DNA of 64,000 nucleotides from contig BCIG01000024.1 of the NCBI GenBank assembly GCA_001599915.1, positions 62,001 through 126,000 on the forward strand. The letters run 5' to 3'. How positions within the stretch are numbered: position 1 is the stretch's first letter; each line of letters begins with the position of its first letter. Origin of the DNA: Symbiotaphrina buchneri. Lineage: Eukaryota; Ascomycota; Symbiotaphrinales; Symbiotaphrinaceae. A program made the translations under genes and the position numbers. Below the pieces are notes generated by a model, which saw nothing but the letters and a program-made list of their open reading frames with translations, did no database searches and was not told where the DNA came from. Shown here in pieces: positions 1-11,728 of the stretch.

Positions 1-429
1 CAGAACAGCAGGTGCAAGGCAATTCGAGCACGGAAGCTCTTGGGCTGGACGCCCTCTAAAAGGAGTCTCGAGGCGGAGCTTCCCACTGCGGTAGACTATG
101 AAGCTGTGCGACTTGCAAATACGGAAATTGCTGTGTAGATATATAATTGATGGTAAAGGAGAAGCATATCGAGACGGCCATAGATACGATTTCATAGCAT
201 AGCAACTACAACCCACGGTCTGAACGTCGCTCATTCATCTGCCAGTGCAAGACAAACTGTAAGGATGTGGACGTGCATTTGAGAGAAAGGAACAACCCCC
301 ATTATTGGCTATATTAGACGGCCTAAAAGCTGCTAAAAGAGCCGTCCATCGAATTAAATCTGCATTGAAGCTCCATATGCAGCTTCCATCCACCAGTCTC
401 GCCGTAGGAGTAGTTTCAGAGCGAGAATC
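1..429. other. intergenic / left edge, no gene seen
   Basis: No reading frame with recognisable coding character. The last part is presumably the promoter and leader of the aldo-keto reductase that follows. Confidence 0.5.
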
Positions 430-1487
430 ATGACGAGCAGATCTAGCATGGAATATCCAGGATCTCGCAGGCCGCCTCGAACTCTGAAACTGAATGATGG
501 CCGTGAAATCCCTATGGTTAGAGATCGGTCTACATGGATATCCATTTACTCAAAGAGGAGTGCTGACTGCTGTCCTTTCTATAGCTGGGCTACGGAGTAG
601 GGACTGCGTTGCAGAAAACTGAAGAAGGCGGCATTGACAGGGCATTGGTCGAGACCATCAAAACCGCCATCAACATGGGATACCACCACTTAGATGGCGC
701 CGAGTGTACGTCCTTCCTCTCCCTTACTATCCCACACCACAATGCTACAAACTCACATACAGATCCAGCCTATGGCAACGAAGTCGAGCTCGGCCTCGCC
801 ATCGAAGAATGCGGCATACCACGTGAAAAACTCTACATCACGACCAAAGCCTCCACCGCCAACGGGCGCCCCGATATCCCCACCGCCATCGCCTCCTCTC
901 TTCTAGAACTACAGCTAGACTACGTCGATCCATATCTGATCCACGCGCCATTCTGGGCCAGTAGCGACGCAGACCTACAGCATGCCTGGGAAGCCATGGA
1001 AGCGGCGCAGCGCAGCGGACAAGCCCGTTCCATCGGGGTCTCTAATTACCAGGTGGCGCATCTACGGGCCACGCTCGCGACGGCGACGGTTACTCCGGCC
1101 GTTAACCAGATTGAGTTCCATCCGTACCTGCAGTCCCCGGCCGTGGTGGAGTTCTGTAGAGACAAGGGTATTGTCCTGGAGGCGTATAGTACGCAGATGC
1201 ACCTGACCAAGGCGCGGCCGGGGCCTGTGGACGAGATCTCGCGGGATCTGGCGGTGAAATATGGGGTTACGGAGGGAGCGGTGGCGTTGAATTGGGTGTT
1301 GAGTCAGGGGGTGGTGGCTTTGACGACGAGTGCGAGGGTACAGAGGTTGGAGCAGTATTTGGAGGCGATGAAGTTCTCATTGGACCCGGGAGAGGTGGAT
1401 GCGGTGCGGCGGCTGGGCAGGGGGAAGCATTTTCGGGCGTATTGGACGGAGGAAATGGGGTCTGAGGAGGGTCTAGAACACAGTTAG
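430..1487 (+). CDS. aldo-keto reductase (AKR), 3 exons
   Basis: This gene encodes an NAD(P)H-dependent aldo-keto reductase of about 310 aa, expected to be cytosolic and to reduce aldehydes or ketones; the substrate is unknown. Exons are 430-516, 585-705 and 763-1487. Exon 1 carries the opening strand LKLNDGREIPM, which joins to LGYGVGTALQ. The second junction gives LDGAEYPAYGNE. The usual catalytic tetrad is visible: Asp in LDGAE (about residue 65), Tyr nearby, Lys in YITTKAS (about 92) and His in YLIHAPFW (about 125). The C-terminal cofactor segment (NWVLSQGVVALTTSA) is present. An in-frame ATG at 448 is an alternative start. The length matches the family and the exon sum is in frame. Confidence 0.85.
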
Positions 1488-2005
1488 GGGGCAATGGCAA
1501 GCGACTTCCTGGATGATATGAACTCAGGGCTATGGTCTTGCGCAAGCTGATCAGCTGCAGCCACTGTAGGCCTTTGATGGGCATATTCATATCCACCGAC
1601 CAGGACCCTGAGCGACGGTTAGCAATTCTTGGGCTGCACTTTCGGTAGACACGCAAAGTATAATCCCTCTGAGCTAACCCCTGAACATGCAGGGGAAACC
1701 AGGAGTGAGATACACTTTTGGTCATATTATCGCGTACCGGAAGTGGGGGCTAGTCAACATCCTCATCCATGCCACTCATGCTCGTGATCTTTGGGGATAG
1801 CTTTACGATAAGAAGTACAGCTCTGGGGTCTAGCTAGCTACCGTAAATGTTATATATGCCCCGCTTCAATCCACAGGGAGATCGGTATATTTTCTTGGAC
1901 CAGCGGTGCAAGGATATTCGTTCAACCACATCCTTTTCCTCCACACTTCGCCTCCAACCAACCGCCCCATATATTCCCCCATACCATCTCCCTTCTCCAT
2001 ACACC
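1488..2005. other. intergenic, promoter of the amino-acid permease
   Basis: Between two genes on the same strand. No convincing gene. Its 3' part is the CT-rich leader of the permease (ttcctccacacttcgcc region). Confidence 0.5.
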
Positions 2006-3801
2006 ATGGCCACCTCCGAAAAGAGTCTCGGGCAGCACCAAGCCAGCGGGTCCGAGCCGGGCGACCCGATCCTTGAGATCGTGGAACCGGGCTCGATCGA
2101 GGCGCTGGACAACTACGAGGTGTTCAAGAAGACGACCGACGGCGTCGACTTCCGGACGGTGGGGTGGATCCGGGCCTCCGTCATCTTCCTCAAGTTCCAG
2201 TTTGCGACGGGAGTGCTCAGTATTCCCAGCGCCATGTATGTGCTCGGCGCAGTGGGCGGTGCGTTTAATGTTGTGGGGTGGGGGGCGTTGAATACCTGTA
2301 GGTTTACCATGTTCCCATTGTTGCCCCTTTCCAAATCAATTCCCTTTTTGCCCGGTGCCTATATTGGCAAAGAATCATTTGACTGACAATCCTCCCTATC
2401 AGACACGGGCTACATCCTCGGAAACTTCCGGCACGCGCCGATATGGCCGCGCTGTGCGGGGGTCGCGTGGCACGAGAAGCGACCGAATTACTCTTCGTCG
2501 TGACATACGTTTTATGCGCCGGCGGGGGCATCCTGGGGGTGTCGATCGGGCTGAACACGCTGTCGACGCACGCCGCCTGCACGGTGTGGTGGACGTTGAT
2601 TGCCACGGTGGTTGTCATCGCGAGTGCCAGTGTCAGGAAGTTTGAGAAGATCGGCTGGTTGACCTGGGTGGGGTTTGCGAGTATTTTTACGGCGGTGTTT
2701 ATTGTTGTGTGAGTTACTTTTTCCCTTTTTCTATTCCTTCCTGCCCTCGTGGGATCTGGTTTCTATGCATATTAATACCCTCCAGCATCGGCGTAACAAC
2801 CCTCGACCGCCCGGCGGCAGCCCCACAAACCGGTCCGTACGAGCTCGGGTACCACGCAATCGCGTACCCAACCTTCGTATCGGGCATCACAGCCGCAGCA
2901 ACGATCTTCGTATCCTCATCCGCGACGTCCGCCATGGTGCCGGTTATCTCGGAGATGCGCGTGCCTTCGGACTACAACAAGGCGCTGTTCACGTGCCAGG
3001 GCTTGCTGAACGCGGCCTACCTCACTTTTGGTCTGGTCGTGTATGCCTGGTGTGGGCAGTGGGTTGCTAGTCCGTCGCTGGGGGTACGTTTTGCTGTCTT
3101 TTGCTGCTTTGCTTCGCTTTGCTGACGAGGTGCTTCTTAGAGTGCTGGACATACTCTCAAAATGGTAGCCTACGGCATCGGCCTGGTGGGACTGATTGTG
3201 AGCGGCTGTCTCTGGCTCCACGTAAGCTCAAAACTCCCTCCCCTCCTCCCTCCTCTCCTCCCTTCCTTTTCACCCAAGCCACCAGTTTTCTAACTTTCCC
3301 ATCCAGGTCGCCGCCAAAACCGTCTTCGTCCGCATCCTACGTAACTCGAGGCACTTGCAAGCCAACACCGTGGTCCACTGGGGAACTTGGCTCGCCTGCA
3401 CGACCCTCCTCGGCTCCCTCTCATTCATCCTCGCCGAAGGAATCCCAATCTTCAACTACATCATCGCCCTCGAAGGCAGCGTATGCTTCGCGCCCATGTC
3501 ACTCTGTTTCCCGGCTTGGTTTTGGCTCTGGGACCACTCCGGCCATCGCAGAGGCACGGGCGCGCAGAAGATGGCTTACGCCGGGCATTGTCTGTTGTGG
3601 TTGATTGGGGCGTTCATGACGGTTGGAGGCACGTATGGTACGGTCCAGCAGATTGTGGATGCGTATAAGTTGGGGAGTGTTGGTATGTGCTGTGCTTCCC
3701 GCTCTTTCCATTTTTTGATTTTACTTTTTTGCGGGGCCAGGACTGACTGTGATGATATAGGCTCGGCGTTTACGTGCGCGGATAATTCGGGATCGACTTG
3801 A
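2006..3801 (+). pseudogene. AAAP-family amino-acid transporter with an apparent frame break
   Basis: This is a polytopic plasma-membrane permease of the fungal amino-acid/auxin permease type, with an N-terminal hydrophilic tail and about 11 hydrophobic segments. Proposed exons are 2006-2297, 2403-2708, 2786-3083, 3141-3221, 3307-3682 and 3761-3801, and all junctions are GT-AG. Recognisable stretches include FATGVLSIPSAMYVLGAVGG, YVLCAGGGILGVSIGLN and ISEMRVPSDYNKAL. Exon 2 starts in the frame giving TYTGYILGNFRH, but the rest of the conserved sequence (DMAALCGGRVAREATELL onward) lies in another frame with no usable intron between. This fits a small deletion of 3n+1 nt at about 2430-2440 that removed around six family residues. 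It is either a pseudogene, a recent null allele or a sequence error. Confidence 0.7.
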
Positions 3802-4516
3802 GGGAGACACGGTGGTATGGTCTCGTCATTTTAGGTAGCAGCTCGAGGCAGGGCGGGGGCAGATAGAACCGGTCATGCTCTGCTCGAATCTCGCTTCAGG
3901 AGGCGCAATTACATATTTGACATATTGAATATTGAATTTCAAACTGAAGCTGCCCAGATATGACAAAAATTATATCGAGTCTCTCTCTCTTTTAACACAA
4001 GCTAAATTTTTATCAAAAGCTTTTTGCGGAAAAAAAAATTTGTAAAAAGATACAACAACCCGGATTCCCAAGTCGTCCCCGACCTTAGTACTGACGAGTC
4101 GGTCAATGGCTTAGATTCAGCAGAGCGGACGGGATGCGTCGTATCCCATTGCCTGTGGTCATATCTGAGTATTAATAAGGTTTTGTAATCTATATACCTT
4201 ACTTAATGCCTTCGGATTGTTGGAGCGGGCCCGGCGAGCCGGGTTGGGCAGTAGTTGTGGGTGCTGCGTAGTTTCGGCTTATAATGGGAACTGTCGTAGT
4301 ATTGGAAGGTGAAGGTAGCATGTGCGTCATTGGTAGCACAGGCTTTAGGGCATTAGATAACTGCGGATTGCAGAATTAAATGCTATCCATGTGACTGTGT
4401 TGTTTGCTAGCTATCCTGTCAGCTGCTAAATCTGTCCCCTCTCTGAGGCAGGTTGCGTATGCTCGCTCATCGGGCATATATGCCATCAACATGACATTTC
4501 AGCTAACTCCCTGCTA
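3802..4516. other. intergenic between convergent genes, AT-rich
   Basis: Lies between the 3' ends of the permease and the DJ-1-like gene. It holds A- and T-runs (for example around 4028-4045) and no coding signal. Probably the two 3' UTRs plus spacer. Confidence 0.5.
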
Positions 4517-5475
4517 TTAGACATCAATGCCCTCAACCGTAACGCCCTTATTCCAGACGAACTGCATCATCCGCGCCACCTCGATCGCACTCTCAAAGCT
4601 CACCAGGGCCGCGACAAGATACAGCGCCGCATCCATGCCCGCCGTAATTCCACCGCTCGTAATAACCCTCAGCCCACCAAGCGGCAGCACGCCACGACGA
4701 ACCAGACTCTCGCGACGGCGCTGCAATTTCCACGCATCGCTTCCACGGCGGGGTTTTGTCTTCGTGGTCCCATCGGGCTTCTTATCCAGAATAAACGGGT
4801 TATCCTCAAGCTTATCACCCAGATCAAACCGCGCGTTATTCACCACATAGCGCTCCTCCATGACGTCCGTGCGGGCGCCGAGATCGCGGCGCGCGGCGGC
4901 GTCGCAGAGGATTTCGAGACGCGTGTAAGAGTCCGGATGCGTGGTCGCGGCGAGACCCTGCAGGATTCCCTGTTGTGCCAGGAATAGGCTGCCGGTGCAC
5001 ACGGAGAAGAGCGTGCGCTCGCGGCTCGGGTCTTTCTTTTGAAGTTCTGCGAAGGCTTTGATGAGGCCGAGAGGCTCGGATTTGGCTTTGAGGATGGTGT
5101 CGGAGGATCCGCCGGGGACGATGAGCACGTCGACTTCGTCGAGCATAGCGTGCGCGTCTTCCCAGTCCATGTCGGCTTTGATCGTGATGCCCTGCGCGGA
5201 CTTGACGGCGGGATTGGCCGCGCAGGTCGAGATCGTGAAGGCTTTGGTTGCTGCGGTGGAGAGAGGAGGGGTTAGCGAGGTGGGTTCACGTTGCAGGTGG
5301 AGGTGGAAGCTGGGACCGTGAGGTGTCTGGGCTTACAGGCGTCTTTGATGTTGTGCTGGGCATAGCTCAAGACCTCCTGCGGGCCGACAAAGTCGAGCGT
5401 GTCAAAGCCCTCATGGAGGGTGAAGAGGACACGAATCGGCTCGATCTTGTCCCCGTTCTCCACGATTGCACTCAT
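4517..5475 (-). CDS. DJ-1/PfpI family protein (class I glutamine amidotransferase-like)
   Basis: The protein is about 290 aa, with exons 5475-5337 and 5250-4517 (intron 5336-5251). The first exon gives the opening strand and helix (IRVLFTLHEGFDTLDFVGPQ). The second carries LIVPGG and the nucleophile elbow FSVCTGSLFLAQQG (Cys at about residue 128), followed by ATTH. A late ITSGGITAGMDAALYLV segment is typical of the AraC-associated/isocyanide-hydratase-like branch of the family. No DNA-binding domain follows, so a regulator is unlikely. Members act as isonitrile hydratases, glyoxalases or stress proteins, and the substrate here cannot be told. An insertion of basic residues around KTKPRRGSDAWKLQRRRE is unusual. 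Confidence 0.8.
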
Positions 5476-6076
5476 TTTGCCGGTATTGAATCTCTATGTC
5501 CATCCAGATCAACATCTATCAGCTTCGGATACTCATTGGGCAACTTACTGTGATGAATTGGAGTAATTGCTGAAGGATGACGATGGGACACGAGAGCAGG
5601 TGAGGTTGGAAGAAAGTGTGAGGTGTGGTGTGCAGAGTGAGCTCACACCCTCCTGTTCCCCCGCATTTCCTAGCTCTTTGCCCTTTGTGCTGTGTGTGGG
5701 GGAGCTTAGCCGAAGCCGGGGCGCTAGTGCTGCACCTGGTGGCGTCAGCTGACGTCGCTCCTTTTCCTGGTTGGGTGCGATTCGCGAATGCAGTTGCGGC
5801 ATTTAACTGCGTATGCTGGGCAAACAAAGCACTCGGCAATCAATTGGTCAGGCCCGCGGGAAGGGCAAGTTCCAGCCAGGCCAATGATCATCAACTGCAC
5901 TGTAAGTGCAGTGCAGTTGGTTATACACAGGGTCAATTTCGGCTCAGGTACGGCATGCTCGACTCTTATCATAGAAGCATTACCAGGATGCCAAGAAGAA
6001 TTCAAGTTCAAAGAAGTGTCTGCTCGCAGAAATCCATATGCGTTGCCTGTGTGTAACCCGGACAAATCAAATCATC
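5476..6076. other. intergenic, promoter of the DJ-1-like gene
   Basis: Upstream of one minus-strand gene and downstream of the next. Short open frames overlap on both strands with no domain. It contains a perfect 10-bp inverted repeat, listed separately. Confidence 0.5.
5893..5918. repeat. perfect 10-bp inverted repeat
   Basis: AACTGCACTG at 5893-5902 and CAGTGCAGTT at 5909-5918 are exact reverse complements with a 6-nt loop. The repeat lies about 420-445 bp upstream of the DJ-1-like start codon. It could be a regulator site, a hairpin or a relic of a small element. Confidence 0.75.
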
Positions 6077-7408
6077 CTAGTACCCGTCCTTCCCCTTGAC
6101 AACACCATACGCACCCCCGCCCTTGCCAAACATCTCCCTTAGATCACCCACAATCGCCTCAGGCCTCTCCCACGCCGCAAAATGTCCTCCACTCTCATGT
6201 CTTCGCTCAAAGACCACCGGACCGAGGGTATGCCCCCAGGAACTCGGATACACAAACAGATCCCTCGGAAACCACGCCAGGCCCAACTTCACCCCTCCCA
6301 GCCAATCACTCGGCCCCTCTCCCTCCTTTGCGGGGCGATGCGTAGCCTCATAATAGATCCTAACACTCGCCGCCGGGCCCGCGGTCGAGAACGCATAGAT
6401 GCTGATCCACGTGATGATCTCGTCGTCGGTGAAAGGGTAGCTGTCGCTCCAGTCGTGCAGTTTCTCGTAGATCCACGCCAGCAGCGCGACGGGGCTGTCG
6501 GACAGCGCGTAGCCCAGCGTTTGGGGCTTGGTGCTCTGCAGCCGGTTGTACCCGGTGCCTTCGGTTTGGAACCAGTGTGAACGCGCGAGGCCGGCTTTTT
6601 GGGCGGCGCTGTAGGGCTGTACCGCGTGCTGGGCGGCGAGCAGCGGCTGCTTGCCGAAAGTGGGCGGGTTGGCTTTGATCATGTTGATGTGCGTGGCCTT
6701 GCAGGATGAGGGGAATAACCGTGCGATGGTGCGCGTGATGGAGAAGCCCCAGTCGCCGCCTTGCGTTACTAGAGAGTGTGTTAATTGGCTGGTTGTGTGG
6801 AGGAAGGATTGGTCTGGCAGAGAGCGAGCGTACCGTATTCTGTGTAGCCCAGCTTGAGCATCAGCTTATGGCATGTTTCGGCGTACTGCTTCAAGGCGAA
6901 ACCCTTGGTCTTGACACACTCAGAGAAGCCAAAATTCGGCAGCGACGGCGCGACAACATGGAACGCCGGTCCGCCGTCTCCAGGCTTCGTGAGCAGCGGC
7001 AGGATCTTGCTCGCCTCTATGAACGAGCCGGGCCCTATCAGTGTCTTAGTCTCGGAGTCGATCCCTCTAGGAAGAGATATCGAGCTTACAGCCATGCACA
7101 AACAGCAACGGAATCGCCCCCTCAACCTCACTAGGCTGATGCAAGAAATGAACATTCAGCGACCCGAATCCATCGACTTCAATCCCCGTTTGGAAATGCG
7201 GTAGCTCGTTGAGTTTGGCCTCATGTTTGCGCCAGTCGTAGTTCTCCCGCCAGTGCTGCGTCAGCCGCTTGATGTCGGCGAGCGGGACGCCATAGTCCCA
7301 GTCTGCGCCGTCGAGTTCATCAGGGAGGCTGGCGAGCGAGAGCTTTTGCCGCAAGAGCACGAGGGAGGCTTGAGGGACGGATATCTTGTATGGTTTGATG
7401 TCCGCCAT
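6077..7408 (-). CDS. epoxide hydrolase, alpha/beta-hydrolase fold (EHN N-terminal domain)
   Basis: A 403-aa protein with exons 7408-7090, 7034-6834 and 6768-6077. It resembles microsomal-type epoxide hydrolases, which open epoxides to diols. Residues 1-100 fit the N-terminal EHN domain ([32 protein letters not shown]). Splicing restores the oxyanion motif HGWPGSF (about 105) and the nucleophile motif VTQGGDWG (Asp at about 178). The C-terminal [11 protein letters not shown] (about 370) supplies the catalytic His. A run of tyrosines in the lid is compatible with ring-opening acids. ATG 7408 was chosen because the family starts just before this strand; a longer in-frame extension to 7579 is not conserved-looking. 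The gene is probably for detoxification or secondary metabolism. Confidence 0.88.
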
Positions 7409-7744
7409 GATGGATCCTGGGCTCTGAATTAAGGAGGTTATTGGTGGTGTAAGGTAGGTGTGATGAGGATAGAGGGTGGGGCAATGCGGGAGGGCGTCAT
7501 ATACATGGACGCAGGCTGACAAATGACGATTCCAAACCGCATATTGCAAGAGCACATGCATTCCTGCGTCTAGTACCAATTTGTATCACATAAAATTGAG
7601 TAGTGATTCAACAGATGACCTATAGTACTTTTTTGGTTCCGTGAGGCTCTGCGATAGCAGCGATACAAGCTTTTCAAGATCTGCACCAGAGATCCAGCTC
7701 CAACTTCAGATCACGAAGCCCGTTTCACAGGATTCAGACACCGA
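7409..7744. other. short intergenic spacer
   Basis: Promoter of the epoxide hydrolase and 3' region of the CocE-type hydrolase, both on the minus strand. No gene seen. Confidence 0.5.
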
Positions 7745-9693
7745 CTAATGTATCTCCACAAACGGAAAAATGACATGACTCCCATACTTCCCTCCCAAAT
7801 GCACATGATGCCTACCCTTATTCCTCGTCTGGTATTTCCCAGCCGTTGACGGCTCTTCCGGCAACTCCATTGGATGCCCCGCAATCTTCAACACAAGCGA
7901 CTCTCCCGCCGCGAAGACCATGCCCGCAGGCGCAATCGCTATTTCCAGCCTCACCACCTCTCCTGGCTTGATCCTCTCTTCCTTGCTGTGATCATGCACC
8001 GGCCAGTGCGGCTGCGAGCGCCCCTCATCCAGAGCACGGTGGCTAGCGCGGAGCTGGCCCGTGGGACCCAGGTAGACGTAGGGATCTGTCTTGGGAAGTT
8101 CTTCCCTGGCAATGTTTACGATTTTGAGGCTCTCCGGAGGGATATTGTAGCTCTGAAGAATCTTGTAGTGTTGATCTGCTTTGCGCAGCTGGACGAAGAC
8201 GTCCATATCGTCGCCTTCGTCGCAGGACATGTAGAGGACAACTTTGGCGGCGCCCAGGAGATGGAAGGGTGTGGAGAATGTGTGGTGGAAGTGCAGTTCT
8301 TCGGGGTCGTTGTCTTGTTGCGTGGCGGGGATGTCGGATTGGTAAGATTGCGTTTGGGCGTGCAGTGGTGCAATTGTGGGGAGCACGCCCGACGGGGAGA
8401 GGAACAGCTCAGAGTAAGATTTTGTGGAGATGGGCCATGAAGGAAATTCCTTGTTGACGAGATTTTCCTGTTTTATTGTCAGCACAAGCTCTATGGTCCT
8501 CCAGGTAATGCTGACGCACGGTATTGAAACCTAAGAGAGACGCTCGGACTCGAGGAGTGCTTTCCCACCCGGTCTGCAAGTTTTGTGTATACCGGTCAAA
8601 GAAGGATTGGAGCTCGTCGACCGTTTCAGGCTGATACAAGTCATATAGCTCGTTCGTATCAGTTGTCCGAACCCTTTCATTGTTAGCCCTCACAGTTCAC
8701 ACACAGCTTGAACGGCTTACCATCTCTGCTGACTCGGTACGTCGCCCACTCTCCTCAGTATGCCGGAGGTGCAGGAGTACCTCGCAACAATATATGATGG
8801 CGTGGCTATTTTATCAAGCGCGACCTCTTTATCCCTCCAGTACTTATCCTTCAGTGGGTGTTTGTCCAACATCGCAGCCAGGTCTTCCTGCTCATGCCGG
8901 CCGCGGATATACTTCGCCTCCTGCTCGATGAACGCTGTCGACGGCACGCCGCCTCTGCAGACCAAGTCCTCGTACACATCAACTGCTCCACCAAATGTAG
9001 CTATGCACTTTAAGCTCGGCGGCTGCTCTGCCGCGGTAGCCAACGCCGTCGTCGCAGACCACCCGGCGCCGACCATGCACACGCGGCCGTTGCACCACGG
9101 TAATCGAGCGACGAACTCCACAGCACCGTAACCGTCTCTTCCTTCGGCGCTTCCAAACCAGCTAATATCATCGGTCGTCAGCTGACTGTCAAAAAGCACA
9201 AAAGAAAGCAAACTTGACACGATGGCAAGACGAACCTAAAATCGCCCTGCGAATCCCACGTTCCTCGCGCATCGATATTCACCACCGCATAGCCCCTCTG
9301 CGCCCACTCCGCGGGATCCACGCCACCAAATGTCTCATACCCCGAAAGCTGCTCTTCCGGAACACCCATGCGCGCGGCCAAGCCCTCTATCCTCCGAGCC
9401 TCCTTGACGCTTCCGCTCTTGCCGTAAGGGCTTAAGACAATGATTGCTGGAACGCGCCCGGGGAGAGCAGGCCGGAAGATATCGGCGCGAAGGAGAAGCC
9501 AGTCGCGGGTTTGGATCTCGGCGTCGTGTCGGTAGATGCTCTCGATTGGAAACGGTTTCGAGTGTGGATGCCGGCGGTGGCCCTTGAGGAGGATTTCCGT
9601 AGCTGGTTTGGGTGGAGATTTGCTCGTGGGTGTAGATTCGGGAGGTGTCATTGGTTTGAGAAATATATTATTAGTTGTCGGTTTGCTAGCCAT
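7745..9693 (-). CDS. CocE/NonD-family alpha/beta hydrolase (X-Pro dipeptidyl-peptidase S15-like)
   Basis: A 599-aa protein with exons 9693-9236, 9185-8721, 8673-8520 and 8467-7745; the exon sum is in frame. The N-terminal part is an alpha/beta-hydrolase domain with RPALPGRVPAIIVLSPYGKSG, the conserved INIDARGT-like segment (VVNIDARGTWDSQGDF) and the nucleophile elbow GAGWSATT (about residue 193). A helical cap ends in QRWVRTTDTNELYDLYQPET, the usual WLR..H..EWYDLY element, which is restored by the third junction. The C-terminal 240 aa form a PepX-type jelly roll. Family members hydrolyse esters, amides or proline peptides. The usual LHxxG segment before the third junction is poorly kept, so activity is uncertain. 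Confidence 0.78.
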
Positions 9694-10018
9694 TCTTACT
9701 GTTTTCTTTTCGAATGTAGCTGGATTTTGTTCTCGGTTTGATTTGTTTTCTTGTCCGAAGGGAATATTCGGGGGGCGCGGGGTTTGATATATTCTTTGGG
9801 CAACCGGGGCTCGGAGATATCTCGGGTATTCCGTCATCAGGAGAGGGCAAGGCACGAGTCGGGAGCGACGGAAGCGCGCGTGGTGCTCATTGGCCCAAAT
9901 CGTCCACAACCTGAGGTACAAGCCGTGGGATGGAAGGATGGAGAACTGGTGGGGATGGACCCAAGGAAAGCTTGATGCAGGTGGATTCATTTGCAGCTAT
10001 ATTATGATCCTTGACAGC
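9694..10018. other. intergenic, promoter of the CocE-type hydrolase
   Basis: Sits between two minus-strand genes. No gene seen. The open frame upstream of ATG 9693 continues to 9990 but has no conserved character, so it was treated as leader. Confidence 0.5.
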
Positions 10019-11728
10019 CTACGACTTGTTCTCCACAAACAAAACACTAGCCTTCTCCCGCTCGAGCTCCGTCAACTCCTCATACGCGTCGATCTTGTAC
10101 TTGGAAAACTCCCTGGTTGGCACCTTCCTCTGGAACATAATATCCAACTCCTCATACGTGCGACCGCCCGTCTCTGGCAACCTAAAGAACGTCCAGATCA
10201 AGCAAATGATACTCAGGCCACCAAAGAAGAAGCCGGCTTTTCCGATCCAATTCCACGCCGTCGGATTGAGCATGTACGGCGTCATGACCCCAATCACAAT
10301 GTCGACCAGGTACGCGGTAGCACGCGCAAGAGAGACAGTCTTACCACGGACTTTGGAGGCAGGGACTTCACCGACGATAGTATAGAGAGTCGCAGCGACG
10401 GAGGGCGAGTAGACGAAGAGGAAGAGGATCAGAAGGACGGCCTGCGCCCACGACGCGCCTTCGGTCTTGCCCAAGGACGCAAATCCGATGCCAAAGTAGA
10501 GGAGCGTCATGCCGACGAGACCGTAGAAGAAGATGGCACGGCGGCCGACGTATGCGAGGAGCGGCCAGGCAAGGATCGTGCCGACGACAGAGATGGCGTT
10601 GTTGCCGATGTTCAGGGCGAAAGCCTTCTCCGTCGGCAGGCCTGCCTGCTCGAAGAAGTAGGTCGTGTAGGCCTGCAGCGGCGATCCGACAAGAGCCTGA
10701 ATACCATATGCGACGCAGGCAATCTCCGTGCGGCGGAGATCGATACCGCGGAAGCAGTCGAGATATGTCTGGCCGGTCTCCACCTCCTTCTCAAGCTCGT
10801 TCGTATGGATCATCATGGCAACGGTGTGCTTAGCCTGCTTCGCCGCGGCACCGGACGTCAAGCGCTTGACCGTCTTCTCCGCATCAGCGTACCGGCCCTT
10901 GCGCACCAGCCACCAGGGCGACTCGGGCGCGAACATGATGATGCAGAAGAGCGGTAGGGGCCACGCCCACTGCACAGCGAACGGGATCTTGTACGCCCAC
11001 TTGGTTGTGAGTTTCGCGCATTGGTACGTCACGCCCGACGAGACGAACTGCCCGAAGATCCAGCAGAGGCACACGTATGTCGTCAGGTAGCCGCGCAGCA
11101 CGACTGGACACACCTCGGCGGCATAGGTGGTGGTTGAAGCGGCGAAGATGCCGAAAGGCACGCTCGATAGCATACGACCGACCAGCAGCACGGCCAGCGA
11201 GGATGCAAAGAACTGGCAGAATATGGTACCAGTGACGACGGCGAGCGCACCGAGGGTGACGAACTTGCGTCCGACGATTTCAGACAGCCATCCATCGAGG
11301 AAGACGCCGATGACGGTCGCGATGAAACCCATGATGTTCAGCAGCGTCTGCCAGCCGGCAGTAACCTGGTACTCGGTGCCGTCGCCGTACGGCTTGCCAA
11401 AGTCACGCTGGAAGGCAGGCTCGGCATACAGACTACCCAGGAAGGCGGTATCGTAACCGTCCATAATGATGGTCAAAGAGAACGCCACGGACCAGAAGAC
11501 CGCTTTGCGGTACTGCTTGAGACCTTCCCACAGTGTCAGGCTGTGTTCACCGACGGTGGCGAGCTGGGCGTCGCGGGACACGGCGAGCCAGTGCGTGTTC
11601 TCCTTGTTGGCTTCATCGTAGGTGTAATCGCCCTTCTCGACCTCGGCCAGCTGTTGCTTGAGGACTGCCTGCTTCTCAGCATCTGCCGGAGCGGCCATGG
11701 ATTCCGTTGTGGGGGGAATTGAAGCCAT
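10019..11728 (-). CDS. MFS sugar transporter, maltose/alpha-glucoside permease-like
   Basis: An intronless gene for a 569-aa protein with about 12 hydrophobic segments. Family hallmarks are IIMDGYDTAFLGSLYAEPAFQRDFG in the first segment, DGWLSEIVGRKFV (the GRR/GRK loop motif), PESPWWLVRKGR after segment 6, AYVGRRAIFFYG in the second half, and PETGGRTYEELDIMF at the end. This pattern is that of fungal proton-coupled disaccharide permeases of the MAL type. The start at 11728 is the first Met giving a normal hydrophilic tail; a frame extension upstream is not typical. It diverges from the hydrolase at 12360, and its promoter carries the 17-bp element shared with the GH127 gene. It probably imports the oligosaccharide used by the cluster. 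Confidence 0.88.
   Translation of the reverse strand: MASIPPTTESMAAPADAEKQAVLKQQLAEVEKGDYTYDEANKENTHWLAVSRDAQLATVGEHSLTLWEGLKQYRKAVFWSVAFSLTIIMDGYDTAFLGSLYAEPAFQRDFGKPYGDGTEYQVTAGWQTLLNIMGFIATVIGVFLDGWLSEIVGRKFVTLGALAVVTGTIFCQFFASSLAVLLVGRMLSSVPFGIFAASTTTYAAEVCPVVLRGYLTTYVCLCWIFGQFVSSGVTYQCAKLTTKWAYKIPFAVQWAWPLPLFCIIMFAPESPWWLVRKGRYADAEKTVKRLTSGAAAKQAKHTVAMMIHTNELEKEVETGQTYLDCFRGIDLRRTEIACVAYGIQALVGSPLQAYTTYFFEQAGLPTEKAFALNIGNNAISVVGTILAWPLLAYVGRRAIFFYGLVGMTLLYFGIGFASLGKTEGASWAQAVLLILFLFVYSPSVAATLYTIVGEVPASKVRGKTVSLARATAYLVDIVIGVMTPYMLNPTAWNWIGKAGFFFGGLSIICLIWTFFRLPETGGRTYEELDIMFQRKVPTREFSKYKIDAYEELTELEREKASVLFVENKS

Noticed and set aside
9890-10957. Long plus-strand open frame (355 codons)
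   Set aside because: Antisense shadow of the MFS permease. Its composition is Arg/Asp-rich with no domain, while the minus strand has a complete transporter.
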